58,687 nucleotides of DNA from contig SWBL01000325.1 in NCBI GenBank assembly GCA_024195585.1, forward strand, positions 1 through 58,687, written 5' to 3'. Shown here piece after piece: positions 22,641-32,248 of this stretch; within the stretch, counting starts at the first letter, position 1; every line of letters starts with the position of its first letter. Under the pieces are notes generated by a model, which was given only the letters and a program-made list of their open reading frames with translations, searched no databases and was not told the DNA's origin. This stretch comes from Aureobasidium sp. EXF-3400 (lineage: Eukaryota > Ascomycota > Dothideomycetes > Dothideales > Saccotheciaceae). Position numbers and translations under genes: made by a program.

Positions 22641-22932
22641 GGATTGAACTGTTGGATGTTGCAAACTCACTTACAAGGAAGGAATGACTAATGACATAAT
22701 TTAATGTATATATCATGCAGAAAGCTTCATGTTATATGGACAGGGCGCGGTCCTGCAGGGAAGGCTGTATTGGTTTGTTTATATATGCTTGTGTTATATA
22801 AGGACGTGAGTCTTACTCTATCTGCTTCCGATTCTGTGCTTTAAGCTTCGTATCTAGATTTACCACGAGTCTAGTTCTGTACAGTGTTCTTGGCAGACTT
22901 AACCTCTACTCTCGTGTTGTTTGGATGAGCCT

Positions 22933-23637
22933 TCATGACTGGGCAGGGAAGCCAATGCCAAGTAGAAGTGCCGGCTCATCAACTTTGTGGTGAGAGTAGC
23001 TCAACACACCAACACCGCCAGGCTCCATCATCAAGTTGAGGTTCATATCCAGAGGGTAGCCCAACCATCTCTTTGCGAAACATCTGGTGAGGTGACCATG
23101 AGCGACCAGAACAACATCACAAGGCTCTTCGCCGTTCATGTTAGGGCCCTGGAGTTCTCTGATCTTGACGATCAACTCGTCGATACGAGCAGCCACCTGA
23201 TCAGGCGATTCGCCGTCCTCACATCCATCACGCCAGATATCCCATTTGCGCTCAGTGTCCAAGCCTTTGGACTTGCGCAACTCGCGGATCTCAGCGGGCT
23301 TGAGGCCTTCGTAGGCACCATAGTCCCATTCACCAAGTTGCTCGGTGGTCTGGACCTTTCCCTGTTCTCTGAGAGCGGCTTCTTGCTTCTCACCAAAGAG
23401 CAGAGAAAAGGTGTGCTGGGCACGTGTACGAGGAGAAACCCAACACATGCCAATTTTGGAGGGATCGATGAGCTTGTTGTTGCCGACGGCGATGGCGCCG
23501 GTGCTGCGGACTTGAGACTCGCCGTGGGCTGTCAGAGGAATGTCGGTCTTGCCTGTGTGCTTGCCGGACATGGACCATTCGGTCTCGCCATGGCGGATGA
23601 GGAAGACACGAGGAGTGCCGGCGTCTTTGTCGGGCAT
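22933..23637 (-). CDS. Histidine-phosphatase superfamily, sedoheptulose-1,7-bisphosphatase (SHB17) type
   Basis: Probably hydrolyses sedoheptulose-1,7-bisphosphate in the riboneogenesis branch of the pentose-phosphate pathway, in the cytosol. A single exon of 234 aa. The phospho-acceptor motif RHGETEW is at 15-21 (His 16), the second His in VAHGH at 180, and the acid in GEWDYGAYEG near 103. The block ELRKSKGLD followed by WDIWRDGCEDGES matches Shb17 closely, which is why I prefer it to phosphoglycerate mutase. It is about 35 residues shorter than yeast Shb17 (271), the gap being a loop after WLGYPL. The C-terminus GGVGVLSYSHHKVDEPAL is conserved. No defect is apparent. Confidence 0.82.
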   Translation of the reverse strand: MPDKDAGTPRVFLIRHGETEWSMSGKHTGKTDIPLTAHGESQVRSTGAIAVGNNKLIDPSKIGMCWVSPRTRAQHTFSLLFGEKQEAALREQGKVQTTEQLGEWDYGAYEGLKPAEIRELRKSKGLDTERKWDIWRDGCEDGESPDQVAARIDELIVKIRELQGPNMNGEEPCDVVLVAHGHLTRCFAKRWLGYPLDMNLNLMMEPGGVGVLSYSHHKVDEPALLLGIGFPAQS

Positions 23638-24279
23638 GGTCGTGGTACTGTTAGATGTCAGTCAGATACTCGATATCGGTATGATTCTGAATATGTATGC
23701 GTTGCAGAATCAGATGGTGGATCATGATTGAGGTAAAGAGACCATCAATGGTTCGGTCAACCTCAATGCTATCGACCACATTCTAGACCATCAAGTCTCT
23801 TGTTAACAATGTTTACGAAGAGCATATCGCTACATGAACATGGACGTAGCCACAATATAAAACGTTCTTGAAATTTGTACAAGTAAACCCTTTCACCTCA
23901 TTACAGGTCAAGCGCGAGATGGTGAAGTTTGAGAAGTTTGAGAGTAACGGAACAGAATCAGAACTTACTGATGTAAGATAAAAATATAAATTGAGAATGC
24001 AGAAGATGAGAGGTATTATCGAAGCTGCCAAAAGGTCAACAAGATGATGTGCGCACAGACCTTTGTGCATGACGCCGAGCACAAATTAGAGTTTGGATTT
24101 AGCGGCAATTCCATGAGTCTGCGAAACCTCTCAGATACTGCTGAATCATTCTTTGTGCTGATCGAGAGTGCCATTTGTCTCGAAACACCTTGAGACCTGC
24201 AGCACAAGAAGCAACAAGAACCCCAGGTCAAGACACCTCGTTTGCGTGGTTGAAAAGTCCGGTCTTCCTGTTCGTCAAC
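23638..24279. other. Intergenic, divergent promoters
   Basis: 642 bases shared by the SHB17-like (leftward) and MOSC (rightward) genes. AT-rich in the middle (about 23940-24010). The frame of the MOSC gene stays open upstream of its ATG without another ATG, so part of this is its leader. Confidence 0.55.
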
Positions 24280-25416
24280 ATGGGTCAATTCAACAAGGAT
24301 GGCACGGGGAGCATCGAGCTCATCCCCGGCATCGATATCCACACTATGGGCATTGGACTAATCACCCTCGTTGTCGCCGGTGTCGTGTCTCTCTGGTTCT
24401 ATGCCAACTACATCTACGATGAGGATGCCGCGCGTGCTTTGACAGCCACCAAGAAGCCCGTTTCGACAGAGATTGTTTCTTTGCGCATCTACCCCATCAA
24501 GTCATGCCGTGGTATCGAAGTCCAAGATACCAGACTTCTCAAAACTGGTTTGGATCTGGATCGCCAGTGGATGTTCGTTGATGCGAAGACCCGCCAATTT
24601 TTGACAATCCGCTCTGACCCTTCCATGACTTTGATCGATACTGGACTCAGTGGAGACGGCAAAGGCAAGTGGACAGACTTGCATGTCAGCATCCACGATA
24701 CCGACAAGCACATCAAGATACCTTGTTACCCTACTGCTGAATGGCTGGAAAAGAACACCAAGCTTACAAAGGTCGAAATCTGGGGCGAGGACACCGATGG
24801 TTGGGAGTACAGTGACGAGATCAATTCTATCTTCAGCGAGTACTTCAAGAAGCCCGTTGCTCTGATCTACAAGGGCCCTACTCCCAGAATCGCTCGTGGA
24901 AACGGCAGTCCTGATCTCTACGGCAAGGAACAAGAGCATCACTTTGCCGATGTCATGAGCATTCAAGTCGCTTCCGAGGCTTCTCTCACCGACCTCAACA
25001 CTAGACTTGAAGCTGCTGGCCATGATCAGCTCACCATTGAACGTTTCAGACCCAATATCATCGTCAAGGGAAACAAACCTTGGGACGAGGACAGCTGGAA
25101 GAAGGTGTGCATTCGTACTACTGATCACCAACGCGAAGCAATCTGGAAGGTTAGTCTCGATGTTTTGTGTCACTGTGCTCGCTGCCAGGTGCCCAATGTC
25201 AACCCTGACACAGCCGAGAAGCACGCACACGAGCCTTGGGACACTCTCATGAAATTCAGACGTATCGATCAGGGTGGAGTGGCCAAGTACAAGCCTTGCT
25301 TTGGTATGCTATGCATTCCTACAAATGATGGACCAATTTCTGTGGGCGCTGCTCTCGAGATTTTGGAGCGTACGGACAAGCATCTGTACAACACGTCTAG
25401 GTTTGAGGATCTGTAG
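24280..25416 (+). CDS. MOSC-domain protein, mARC-like molybdenum reductase
   Basis: Resembles the mitochondrial amidoxime-reducing component, which uses molybdenum cofactor to reduce N-hydroxylated compounds with electrons from cytochrome b5. A single exon of 378 aa from the only upstream ATG that fits. A membrane anchor (about residues 18-43, MGIGLITLVVAGVVSLWFY) is followed by the MOSC N-terminal beta-barrel (VSLRIYPIKSCRGIEVQD, LDLDRQWMFVD) and the MOSC domain with FRPNIIVKG. The Cys-rich CHCARCQVPN (about 297-305) contains the residue expected to bind molybdenum. The C-terminus ISVGAALEIL is typical. Single N-terminal anchoring suggests the outer mitochondrial membrane by analogy with mARC. 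Confidence 0.85.
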   Translation: MGQFNKDGTGSIELIPGIDIHTMGIGLITLVVAGVVSLWFYANYIYDEDAARALTATKKPVSTEIVSLRIYPIKSCRGIEVQDTRLLKTGLDLDRQWMFVDAKTRQFLTIRSDPSMTLIDTGLSGDGKGKWTDLHVSIHDTDKHIKIPCYPTAEWLEKNTKLTKVEIWGEDTDGWEYSDEINSIFSEYFKKPVALIYKGPTPRIARGNGSPDLYGKEQEHHFADVMSIQVASEASLTDLNTRLEAAGHDQLTIERFRPNIIVKGNKPWDEDSWKKVCIRTTDHQREAIWKVSLDVLCHCARCQVPNVNPDTAEKHAHEPWDTLMKFRRIDQGGVAKYKPCFGMLCIPTNDGPISVGAALEILERTDKHLYNTSRFEDL

Positions 25417-25597
25417 TATGGCTAGTTTCACGTATGACCTAGTGGTCTCTTTCTATACAAACAAACCACAGATGTTTGGAAAGTTGTCATGTGATTTTTA
25501 TGTCCCTCAATCCCACAATCAAAGGGTGCCCAGAATTCAAGTACAGCATAAGAAGGAAAAATATTGTACAAGGGTATATACGGCGTGTTTGGCATTT

Positions 25598-26643
25598 CTA
25601 CCATGAGTACCATTGTCTCTGTCCCTGGATTGGGCGATCAGGCAGAGGAGTCCAGACCTTGGCTTCACGCTGCTTCTTTCTCTTCTCCTCGCGCTCGTTG
25701 TATTGTCTGACTCTGGTAGCCTCCTCCTTCAAGACCAAACCGATGTGTGTCCAGGGAGTGCGAAGAATGTTGATCTTGCCCTTCGCACGGTACTCTGGCA
25801 ACTTTCCGTAGGGTCCTCTACCAACCCATGCTTGGTCGATGTACATTTTGGTAGGGTCTTCGACGGTGTGTCTCTTGCCGTCCTTGAGGCGAATGTCGAC
25901 AGGCTTGTCTGAATCGGCGACAGTAGGCTGGCCAAGACCCATACCACGGGCAACAATGGCCTCGTCGCGGGCGTACTCGAGGTAGTTGAGGACGGGGACA
26001 GCGGCCTTCTTCTTGCTGAAGCGCAGTTGGACAATGGCATCGTCGACGGTCTTGCCGGCGATTTGGCGTGCAATGGGACCCAACTTCTTGATGCTTGTCT
26101 TGATGTTCTCGCTCTTGCCGACACTTTCTCTCTCGGTGCGCTTGATAAACATTTCCTTGTTCAAGCGACCACCTTTACGAATGTCGCGCATGACCATCTT
26201 GCGTTGCCATCGCTCGCGTGCGACAGGGTGAGGGTCTAGGACGGCGGCCATTGTACTCAAATTGCGACCACTAGCTTCGGTTTCGGCTTCCTTCTCTCCC
26301 TCGCGTTCCTGGGCCTGGCGTTCGCCTTCGAAGATGGATGTTTCGGCGAGGTCACCGCGCTGCAGACTATCGGCACCTTGCTTGGTCGGCTTCTTCTTGA
26401 GGAATTGGTCCAGTACGGGATTTGTCGCTTGGCCGGGCCTGGAGCTCAAATTGCTGTCGTCCTTTCTCTTGCCAAAGAAGCCCCAGATAGAGCGGCGTCC
26501 GAGAGTCTGTGGTGTGGTCGAAGAAGGCGCATGGAGACATTGTAGGCCGCCTGGTGGGCTCGTCAGCAAGACATTCGCTTGCAAGAGACGAATGACAACT
26601 CACCATTCTGCAGCAGTCGCCGTGAAGGCGTACGGGCGCTCAT
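25598..26643 (-). CDS. Mitochondrial large-subunit ribosomal protein uL22m
   Basis: A component of the mitochondrial 54S subunit lining the peptide exit tunnel. A short first exon (26604-26643, MSARTPSRRLLQN) and a main exon (25598-26550) are joined over a 53-nt intron to give 330 aa. The N-terminal 35 residues are basic and Ser/Thr-rich, a mitochondrial import signal, then charged low-complexity sequence. The L22 domain runs from about residue 150 to the end: TSIKKLGPIARQIAGKTVDD, FSKKKAAVPVLNYLEYARDE and GRGPYGKLPEYRAKGKINIL. Fungal mitochondrial L22 proteins are similarly longer than the bacterial 110 aa. The tiny first exon was placed because it restores both an ATG and a targeting sequence. 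Confidence 0.88.
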
Positions 26644-27596
26644 TGTGTGTGATTTGTGCGTCTGGCCTTGTCGTCGACCGGGCTTGATGATTCTCTAGAA
26701 CTTCCTTGCCCGCCCGCAGCGCTAGCGCACTTACAGGCCAAGCAATTTACATGGCGACCCTGTCCTTCGATGCCCTCCTGCGCTGACTCGTTACTCTAAC
26801 CTGTTTGTGCACCTTCGCACGATACCCAATCTTGTTTTGGTCAGAAGCTCCCATTTACTAGCACGATAGACCGCATGATCCAATTGCATTCCCTCAATTT
26901 CAGATTGCTTGACCTTGTAGCCGCACCAGTCTTTGATCGTGACATCTCGATACTACCATCTCTGTACGAGTCATGCTCTAAACATTTTTGTATTGATAAT
27001 CAAGCCCTGCCCGGCGACTGTGTGCCTAATGCTTGGACTTTTCTGATCCTGCTTTTGTCTCTCTACGAAACAGCCCCTTCATCCTCTCGGACACTCTCAT
27101 TGTTGCCCCTTTGTCGATCTGTCTACAGGCCCATCTTCAGAATCTTCAATCCACTCCACACTCCGCACCTGACTCTCGTGCTGATTGGACGGCGCAATTG
27201 CAACACCGTTACACGCTTCCAGACTCGCAAACTCCTGTGTCCAAACCGTGCCAAAGAGAACAACCTCGTCCCCCTGCCTCACTCTCTTCAGTCTCCCATC
27301 TCTCGCATCTTCCCTCGCTCTTCTAGAAGCTGGAGACCCTGCGGCCCTTCCCGCTCTGATCCTTTTCGTCGGAACTTGAAGCCGCTGTCCGCAAACTGCT
27401 GTTTGCGCTGTTGGAGTGGTCCCTTGTTTCCTTGACGCGGAGCCACTTCCATCCAAGAAGATTGCTGCTCCGGTTCTTGTCATCTCTCGTGACCCCAATC
27501 TAAGTGGTATTCCTCCTCTTTTAGCTAGTCCGGGCCATCCGTTTTGTTTCTTTAATATCTTGATCCATATTGTCGGATTCTGGAGCATTGTCCGCC
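26644..27596. other. Intergenic, divergent promoters
   Basis: 953 bases between the uL22m (leftward) and Prp24/SART3 (rightward) genes. A 186-codon frame here (26875-27435) has no recognisable family feature and is not accepted. Pyrimidine-rich blocks lie near 27060-27130 and 27510-27560. Confidence 0.55.
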
Positions 27597-30500
27597 ATGG
27601 ATATCAATGCCTTGCTGTCACCATCAGAGTCGCCGGCTAAGCCACAGGCTTCAACACAGTCAAATCCTGCAGCGGCTGCCAGGCCGAGGGCACAACCACG
27701 TCCTGCCGGCGGTAGACGTACTGCATCGGGTCTCAGCAATGAAATCTCCATGACACCGCCGCCGCCTGAGCCACCGCGTTCAGCGCCTGCACCAGGACAG
27801 GATTCAGTCAACCAATATCAGCGGCCCGCATATGTCTCGGCGTATAATGGCGCGCAGGACATGAGAAACTTCAGAAGCAGCCACGACGCTTCGGATGTGA
27901 GAGGTTCACACGCAACGCCACAAGCCTACCGACCACAACTTCAATACGTTTCCGGTCGGCACTCGTCAACGCCGCAGATGGAGACTCTAGCAGGTGCGAC
28001 TGTCCGCGTCACATGACGCAGTTGCCTACAAACGAACAGACTTCTGACTTTGTTTTTAGATCTCGCTTCAATGCAACATCACCAACTGCAAAGACAGCAC
28101 TCCTTGGTTGATTCACAGTTACCATCCATGTCAGTCATCTGCACCTTTTCTTGACTTGATGATACTGACACATCCGTAGCAACCGTCGCACCAGCTTTGC
28201 CCCTCCACTCAACCGCTCTGCTCTTTCTTCCACTCAGGTTGCCATGGCCGAAGCCCCGGCACAAACGCCTGAGCCGCGTACCATCACGGCTGCTTCACTG
28301 ACCGAACAGGAAATTCAAACCATCACCGAACTGGTCAAGTATCTGGCCGAAAACTCTTACGCTTACGATTCTCACGTACAACTCATCAACCTCTTCCACA
28401 AAGGCTTTGTTGCTCATGTCTACGGCACCTCGAATGTGGTCATCAATGATCCGAGAGATTATACTCTTCTCTCTGATATGCGACAAGCACGTGAAGCTAT
28501 GGATTCTCGATTCGCTGTTGGAGAAGATATCTGGAAAGACTGGATCAACGACGAGGCCATCCTGGCCCGCCAGAGCGAGGAACGCGTTGCTGTCATGGAT
28601 TTGTGTCAGAAGGCTGTCCAAGAAGAGCCTACTAGCGTCACCCTCTGGTCCATCTATGGCGAGTGGGTCATGCAGACCTATTCTATCGCAAATGGCTTCA
28701 CCGAAGGAGACCCCAATATCTGGACCGACATCGACAAAGAAATTTGCAAGGAAGTCTTCAGCCGCGACATTTGCTTGAGCGTATGGGAAAGAGCCATCGA
28801 GGCCACAGCTTGGCGTATAGATGAGAGCCATCGCATCTGGGATCGTTACATCGACCTTCTGCTACAGGAGTTCCCGGAAACCCCGTCTTCTCAGGCAATC
28901 GAGCACGTTAACAATATCTTCATGCGCCGCCTTCGAACTCCGCATGCAAATTGGTCCGAGACTTCTGCTAAATTCTGGCCCATCATCTCAAAATTTAATG
29001 CGAACAACTGGGAAGAGATCATGGCCGCTACCAACGAGATGGCCGCCCCTGCTAAGCAACAATTCGCACTCCGAGAATCACACGAGCAAAATTTGCAGCG
29101 AGCAGCCGAATCCGGTGACAAAGTTGCCCTCTACAATGCTTTCGCCGAGTACCTCGTCTGGGATCGAAAGAATAAACGTCGCTCACCATTCGATTTTGAG
29201 CTGCGATGCTCTTTGTACGAGAGGGCTCTTTTGCGATTCCCCACTGTTATCGAGTGGTGGCTTGATCTTGCCGATTTTGTGTTGAAGACCAACTCACATA
29301 GTCCCATCATCTTGACGATCTTGGAAAGAGCCACTAGACATTGTCCATGGTCTGGTGACTTGTGGTCAAGGCGTGTCTTGCGGGCTGAGGTCGACAAGCT
29401 TCCTTATGATGAAGTTGAGCAAGTCAAGCACAAGGCTACCAACAGTGGCCTTCTCGATATTGGCGGCATGGAAGAAGTCCTCAAGGTGTATGCTTCATGG
29501 TGTGGTTACCTTCGCCGCAGAGCTTTCGCGCCAGACAACACGGATGACGAGATTGACATGGCCGATATGGGCATCACAGGGACTCTCGAGGACGCAAGTG
29601 TTGCTGGCAAGAAGGCCTACGGCAGCGATTACAAAGGCGATCCTCTTTTCCGTCTGGAGAAGATCCACGTCAAGTTCCTTCTGGAGGCCCGACGTTATCA
29701 GGATGCAAGAATGGTATTTGAGCGTTTGAGGACCACTCATTCTGCTAGTGCTGATTTCTGGCTCTTTTGGTATCACATTGAGATCATGGTATGGGGTCAC
29801 GAACGCATGTCTGAGGCAGTTCGCATCGAGACGCCTGAGACAGCACCCCACAGTGCCACTTCTGTTTTGCGCGAAGCTCTGCAGCAAAGAAATCTCGACT
29901 GGCCAGAGAAGATTCTTGAAGTCTGGCCAGACCACTTTTCCCAGCATGAAAGTCCTGAGGCATTGCAGGAAGCTCAGGCAGACGCTCGTACTGCACAATT
30001 CTTCCTGTCTCAGAAACGGGCGAGGGAAGCAGCTGATGCTGCTGCCGCCACTGCCGCTGCCCCTGAAACACAACCTCAAACTAATGGTCTCGAGACTATC
30101 CTGGAAGAAGCGTCGACCACATCCAAGAGGAAACGCGAAAACGAAGCCGAGCAAGAGGCCGAAGATGTTGTTAAGAGGAGCAAGACTGGAGAAGAAGACA
30201 CAGCTCATCCGCCATATAACGAAGCGTCGGCTTCGGCTTCAGCTCAGATCAAACGCGATAGAGAGCACAACACAATCACCGTCAAGGACTTGCCAAGCAA
30301 TGTTACAGAAAAGCGCGTACGACAATTCTTTAGCGACTGTGGAACCATTCTCTCCGTTGGCATAGTAGCTGACGACAATGCTCCAACTGCGCACGCCACC
30401 ATCGAGTTCGAAACTGAAGAGGATACACTCTCAGCTAAGACTAGAGACGGCAAGATTTTCGATGGCAACACTATCCGCATACAGTCTGGAACACTTTCAA

Positions 30501-31696
30501 CTCTTTACGTGACGAATTACCCCGCCGACTGGGATGAGGTCAAGATCCGTGAGTTGTTCCAGGATTTCGGCACTGTCGTCAGTGTCCGCTTGCCATCACT
30601 CAAATACAACCAGCGACGCCGCTTCTGCTATGTGCAGTTCCTCACGCCCGAAGAAGCGCGTGCTGCTACAGCCTTGGACGACAAAGTCCTTGACAGTCGG
30701 CACCGTCTTATTGCTAAGATCTCTGATCCTAATGCCAAAAAGGTCCGCTCGGGTGCTATGACCGAGGGCCGGGAGTTGCATATCGCCAACATCGACTTTA
30801 CGGCTAGTGAGTCTGACATTCGCGATCTGTTCAAACAGCACGGTACTATCGAGAGCGTCCGCACTATCAAGAATCTCCAAGGCAGATTCATTGGTACAGC
30901 ATTCATCGTCTTCTCAAAACCTGAGGAGGCAGAAGCGGCATTGGCGCTCAACAACAAGCCTTTGAGGACTCGCCTTCTTCGTGTTACTCTGGCGACGGAC
31001 AAAAGTTCAGCCAAGAAGGACATTGCAACCAAGGTCATTCGACACAATGCCAGCGGGTCTCCTACGCTTGAGGAGAGTCAAAACGGCTCTGCCGAAGCAG
31101 CCAACGGACGTAGAGGATCCACCGCCCCACCTCAAGAGCTTAACGAGGAGACTGCTATGACAGCACGTGAGCGCAAATTGGCTCTGCTCAACCTACCCGA
31201 TACAGTCAACGATGCCCGCATACAGTCTTTCCTTGAGAACTTTGGTCCTCTTCGTAAGATCACCGTCCGTCGCGACAAGGAAGGTGCCATGGTCGAGTTT
31301 GTCAATCTTCAAGATGCTGGCAAAGTCAGTCTGGGAGTTGATTGCAGCCCTCTGGGCCCGGAAGTGCGCATCGGCACCGTCGAGGAACTTCTCTACAAAT
31401 CAAAGACCAAGCCTGCATCCGATCAGACCTCCAAGCCCGCTACTTCCTTCAAGCCTGCTCAAGCTGGTATCTCGAGACCTGCACAGAGAAGCGGCCCAGC
31501 CAGACGTGGCGGGCTCGGGTTTAAGCGTGGCGGTGGGTTCTCTGCTAGCTCTGCAAAGTCGTCCGAAAGTGAAGACAAGGTTATGAGTGGTACTGGGGAG
31601 ACGGACGCCAAACCAAAGAGCAACAATGACTTTAGAGCATTGTTCAACAAGGGAAAGGAGCCTGGTGCTGCCACCACCGAGGAGAAGCAGGAATAA
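27597..31696 (+). CDS. U4/U6 snRNA-annealing splicing factor, Prp24/SART3 family
   Basis: A nuclear factor that binds U6 snRNA, helps anneal it to U4 and recycles the snRNPs. Three exons (27597-27993, 28060-28129, 28180-31696) give 1327 aa. Residues about 180-760 are HAT repeats (paired helices with conserved Trp/Tyr, such as LWSIYGEWV and WWLDLADFVLK). A Lys/Glu-rich hinge is followed by RRMs near 853 (ITVKDLPSNV), 929 (LYVTNYPADW), 1020 (LHIANIDFTA) and a weaker one near 1150 (LALLNLPDTV). The C-terminal FRALFNKGKE is the Lsm-ring binding motif. Yeast Prp24 lacks the HAT region; this has the SART3/fission-yeast plan. The first 160 residues are low-complexity, and an internal ATG at 28244 is an alternative start. 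Confidence 0.9.
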
Positions 31697-32248
31697 GTGC
31701 ATCAACGGCGTGGAGCATTGAATACAAAAGCAGGAAGTGGCGTGTGGAAACAATATTGGTGTCGTTGCGTGGTCGCAAACAATCATATCCAAAGCTTTAC
31801 AAACACGGATAGACTGTATTATCTTAATAATCACAAAAGACAAGAGAAATATAAAAAAAAAAAAAGCACATTGACTCAAAAGATACTGTCTCTCTCATAC
31901 CAGAGTTCTTCTTATCTAGTTCTTTTTGCAAGAATTGACTTGCTCGTAAGATATCTGAGTTTGATGATGCTGCCGAAAAATATGAATCTTCATGCCTCTC
32001 CAAGGTTTTTTGTTAGCGACAGAGATGTTATAAACAATGCAGGAAAATGCCTTAAATGCTTTGGCCCCAACGTGAAAAATGACGAGAACGCCCAGATGGA
32101 AAAGACGAGAAGCAGATTTGAGAAACCCTATGTGCTGATCAGACTGCGACCAACAGGCCTCCGAGATAGAGAGGTAGGCTCGGGGAAATGGTATACAGAA
32201 AGAGGAAGAAGGATACGAGGAAGGTCCTACGAGAACATGACAATAAGA
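31697..32248. other. Intergenic, convergent 3' ends
   Basis: 552 bases between the converging Prp24/SART3 and SNF1 genes. Contains a 13-base A run (about 31852-31864) and AT-rich stretches likely to hold both poly(A) signals. No gene is seen. Confidence 0.6.

Noticed and set aside
22987..23727. 246-codon forward frame
   Set aside because: Antisense to the SHB17-like gene and without any family motif.
24175..24279. Upstream extension of the MOSC gene
   Set aside because: The frame is open but has no ATG; the first ATG is 24280, just before the membrane anchor.
26875..27435. 186-codon forward frame in the uL22m/Prp24 gap
   Set aside because: Composition is Ser/Pro/Leu/Arg of pyrimidine-rich non-coding DNA, with no domain and no splice partner.
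31850..31866. Poly(A) run as a retroposon tail
   Set aside because: No target-site duplication or reverse-transcribed gene copy beside it; an ordinary AT-rich 3' flank.
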